From positions 57,235 through 121,234 of the forward strand of contig NZ_LXYR01000011.1 in NCBI RefSeq assembly GCF_001650195.1: a stretch of DNA of 64,000 bases, read 5' to 3'. The notes beneath the pieces are model-generated. The model saw nothing but the letters and a program-made list of their open reading frames with translations. It did no database searches and was not told where the DNA came from. Source of the DNA: Phormidesmis priestleyi BC1401. GTDB taxonomy: Bacteria > Cyanobacteriota > Cyanobacteriia > Leptolyngbyales > Leptolyngbyaceae. Each line of letters begins with the position of its first letter. Position 1 is the first letter of the stretch. Shown here piece after piece: positions 62,041 through 64,000 of this stretch. The translations under genes were made by a program, and so were the position numbers.

Positions 62041-62437
62041 ATTCAACCTCAAGAAATTTAGAATTGGATGGGTCTAGTAACTCGAAAAATTTGGCTTTGA
62101 TCTCAAGCCAGAAACCAGCAGCACAGACATTGGCATTGATCTTGCTGTTGTTATTGAGATTAAATTCCAGAAAAATGAGTGTCAGATGAAGATCAGATGG
62201 CTGCAAGATAAAGCCTAAGATTTGGCTGAATGAAGAATAGGAATTTGGGACAGTCTACTGATTTTCAGCAAAAATTCATCTTGGCATCAGGGACGGATCA
62301 CCTTTATCCCAGATTCTTCTTATACAGTGAAGGGACGTAATCCCGACCCATTGCCCAGGATAAACATAATCAGTGGAACCCCTATGATCGGACAAGACTG
62401 GCATGTAACCAACGATGGCAGGTGCAACGCTGGCAAC

Positions 62438-62994
62438 ATGATGAGTCAAGCTGAAGAATTGACCCGTCCCTATCGGCTGTACCGCTTCTTGACTGATTTG
62501 GAAGATGTCCTGGAGCGGCTTACGGATGATCAGTTAAGACTCAAAGCGATCGCCCCGTTGGTTCGTCAGCTATTAAACAGCGCTGAGTGGCTGCAAATTC
62601 TCCCCCTTCAGCCTGATCCTGACACCGGGTGGGCGGTCACGATGCTATATGATGAACCGTTTTTCCCTTGACCGTTCAACTGGTTGCCTGGGCACCGGGA
62701 ATGGCATCCCCAATTCATAATCACGCCAGTTGGGGTCTCGTGGCGTTACTGAATGGACAGGAAAAAAATACGTTTTGGCAGCGATCGCCGACCGCAGACT
62801 TGCCCGATCGCATCAAACCCGTCGGCGGTCGCCTGCTGGTTCCGGGCGATATTCTGTGCTTAATGCCTGACGTAATTCACCGGGTGGCAGCGATCGGCGA
62901 TCAACCGACTATTAGCTTCAATCTATATGGTGAAACCAATTACGATCAGCGATTAGAATTTGATCCCATTCAGAATACGGCAAAAAACTTTTAA
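62438..62994 (+). pseudogene. cysteine dioxygenase-like cupin, split by a frameshift
   Basis: Two overlapping frames encode one cupin. The first (62438-62671) ends LYDEPFFP then TGA. The second (62668-62994) begins LTVQLVAWAPG and contains the metal-binding SPIHNHASWGLVALLNGQEK and PDVIHRVAA. Joining them after FFP gives an uninterrupted protein of about 185 residues. The break is at TTTTTCCC (62660-62667), so one base is missing, or the ribosome slips back by one at TTTTTC. It may be a frameshift, a sequencing error or programmed slippage. Confidence 0.72.
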
Positions 62995-63022
62995 TCCCCT
63001 CTTCACTTCCTCTGATGCACCC

Positions 63023-63922
63023 ATGAAACTCAACCGTCCGATTCGAGCTGCCATCCACTATCTAGTCGGCAAGCGAATCTCCCCCTCTTCGCTGCAATTC
63101 CGTTTGACCCTAGAATTGGTCACACTCTCGACTGTAGGACTGAGCATTGTCGCAGTTTGGGCGGGCTGGCAGATGGAGCAAAATCTCGTGGCTGCCCACA
63201 AGCAAACCCTGGAATATATTGCCATGCGCTTTCCCGAACAGCTTGAATTTTACAGTGAATCAGGGGGGAGCAAAACAGGGTTAGAGCGCACCATCAACCG
63301 AGTCTCGACACCGGGAATAGGAGTATGGGTAAAAGACACGGATGGGAGACTTGTCGCGTATTCTCCCAATTTGGATAGTGCTTCTGATGCAATCCGCAAT
63401 GTGACAGATCTGACTGAAGTACCTAAAAAACCAATGATCGTCCGCTTTGACAATCGCGATATCGTATTGTGCGGTAGCCCCCTAACCCTTAAAGGCAAGT
63501 CGTTGGGGAAGCTATACCTTTATCAAGATATTACAGCCGATCGGCAGAAGTTAAGCGCTGGGTTATGGCACTTGTTGTTAGTCAGTTGTTTGACAATTAT
63601 GCTCTTAATTGTTGCAATCTCTAGACGCATTCGCAAAGCTATGCAGCCGCTACAGCAAATGAGTCAGATTGCTAGTGCCGTTTCTGCCGATGATTTAGTT
63701 GATAATTTGAACGGAGCAAAGCTGCAATTGCACCGGGCACCGGATGAAATCTTGGGTTTGGCGCAAGCTTTTAATGAAATGTTATTTCGGTTATCCGGTG
63801 CGTGGGAGCAACAACGCCAGTTTGTTGGCAACGTGTCCCATGAGTTACGCACCCCCCTGACCGTGGTCGTTGGTTACCTACAAAGCCTGCTGCGTCGAGG
63901 AGATATAGCCGTTGCCAGTTAG
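63023..63922 (+). pseudogene. sensor histidine kinase disrupted by an insertion
   Basis: The first 299 residues of a two-component sensor kinase. A membrane helix at about residues 25-50, an extracytoplasmic sensor region (about 50-175), a second helix (about 182-199), a HAMP domain (about 200-262) and the start of HisKA with NVSHELRTPLT (about 271-281) are visible. The frame stops in LRRGDIAVAS, before the end of the HisKA dimer helix. The ATP-binding domain is missing. At 63920 the IS630-type element begins. Confidence 0.85.
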
Positions 63923-64000
63923 GTTAGGACATACTATAGAAGTTGAGACCCTCAAATGAGCGATGCCAGCCCCCTACAGCGATGACCTCCGACAAAAAGT
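63920..64000 (+). mobile_element. IS630-type insertion sequence, left end (partial)
   Basis: The kinase reading frame breaks at a TA dinucleotide (63920-63921), the target of IS630/Tc1-type elements. The sequence after it includes a transposase start (63963). The rest lies outside the window, so the other end and the inverted repeat cannot be seen. Confidence 0.65.
63963..64000 (+). CDS. IS630-type transposase, N-terminal fragment
   Basis: From the ATG at 63963 the frame reads MPAPYSDDLRQK and runs off the window. This matches the conserved N-terminus of IS630-family transposases of cyanobacteria, which have a helix-turn-helix followed by a DDE catalytic domain. Only 12 codons are visible. 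Confidence 0.65.
   Translation, partial: MPAPYSDDLRQK

Overview
The window is chromosomal DNA from a cyanobacterium. It carries genes for photosystem II (psbB, psbT, psbM), a plant-type 2Fe-2S ferredoxin, the phycocyanin lyase pair cpcE/cpcF, a Ycf23 protein, a DUF751 (Ycf33-like) protein, an SLH/OprB iron-uptake-type porin and many DUF proteins typical of cyanobacteria. GCGATCGC (HIP1-type) octamers occur throughout. The species cannot be named from the sequence alone; gene content and repeat load fit a mid-GC, probably filamentous (Leptolyngbya/Oscillatoria-like) lineage.

Layout. 0-10 kb: an AT-rich orphan gene with an attC-like site, a yybP-ykoY manganese riboswitch before a UPF0016 Mn transporter, a CBS-domain transporter, tRNA-Met(CAT), pyrE, a hydrolase, a peroxiredoxin-like protein and the pyrH-frr pair. 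10-20 kb: flavoenzymes, a tnpB-less IS200/IS605-type remnant, cytosine deaminase, psbB-psbT facing away from ferredoxin-psbM, a nucleoside hydrolase and a DUF362 protein. 20-31 kb: fatty-acid desaturase, DoxX, cpcE/GNAT/cpcF, a CDF transporter, cyanase, lipoxygenase, then an accessory stretch rich in repeats with Uma2 and a damaged VapBC pair. 31-42 kb: tRNA-Arg(CCG), Tat-exported phosphatase, Dam methylase, rbfA, a GH3 hexosaminidase, a pseudokinase-PPC fusion and a Cas4-like nuclease. 42-57 kb: a cluster of DnaA-box-like sites (possible oriC), ycf23, a polar amino acid ABC operon, the porin, the conserved yqeG/mltG/DUF3727/ruvX block and a cell-wall amidase. 57-64 kb: HD hydrolase, dnaG, a ccdA/thioredoxin redox operon, a frameshifted cupin and a histidine kinase cut by an IS630-type element that runs off the window.

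Functional themes: photosystem II and phycobilisome assembly, pyrimidine metabolism with ribosome recycling and maturation, peptidoglycan turnover and recycling, and extracytoplasmic thiol redox. Several small genes below about 50 codons (psbT, psbM, a 48-residue ORF, a truncated antitoxin) were read directly from the DNA.

No CRISPR array, complete prophage or obvious new multi-gene defence system was found. The most interesting items are the Mn riboswitch, the DnaA-box cluster, the tnpB-less IS605-like element, the pseudokinase fusion, the inverted dispersed repeats next to a truncated VapC, and the frameshifted cupin followed by an IS-disrupted kinase at the right edge. All functional calls come from reading motifs by eye; no database search was run.
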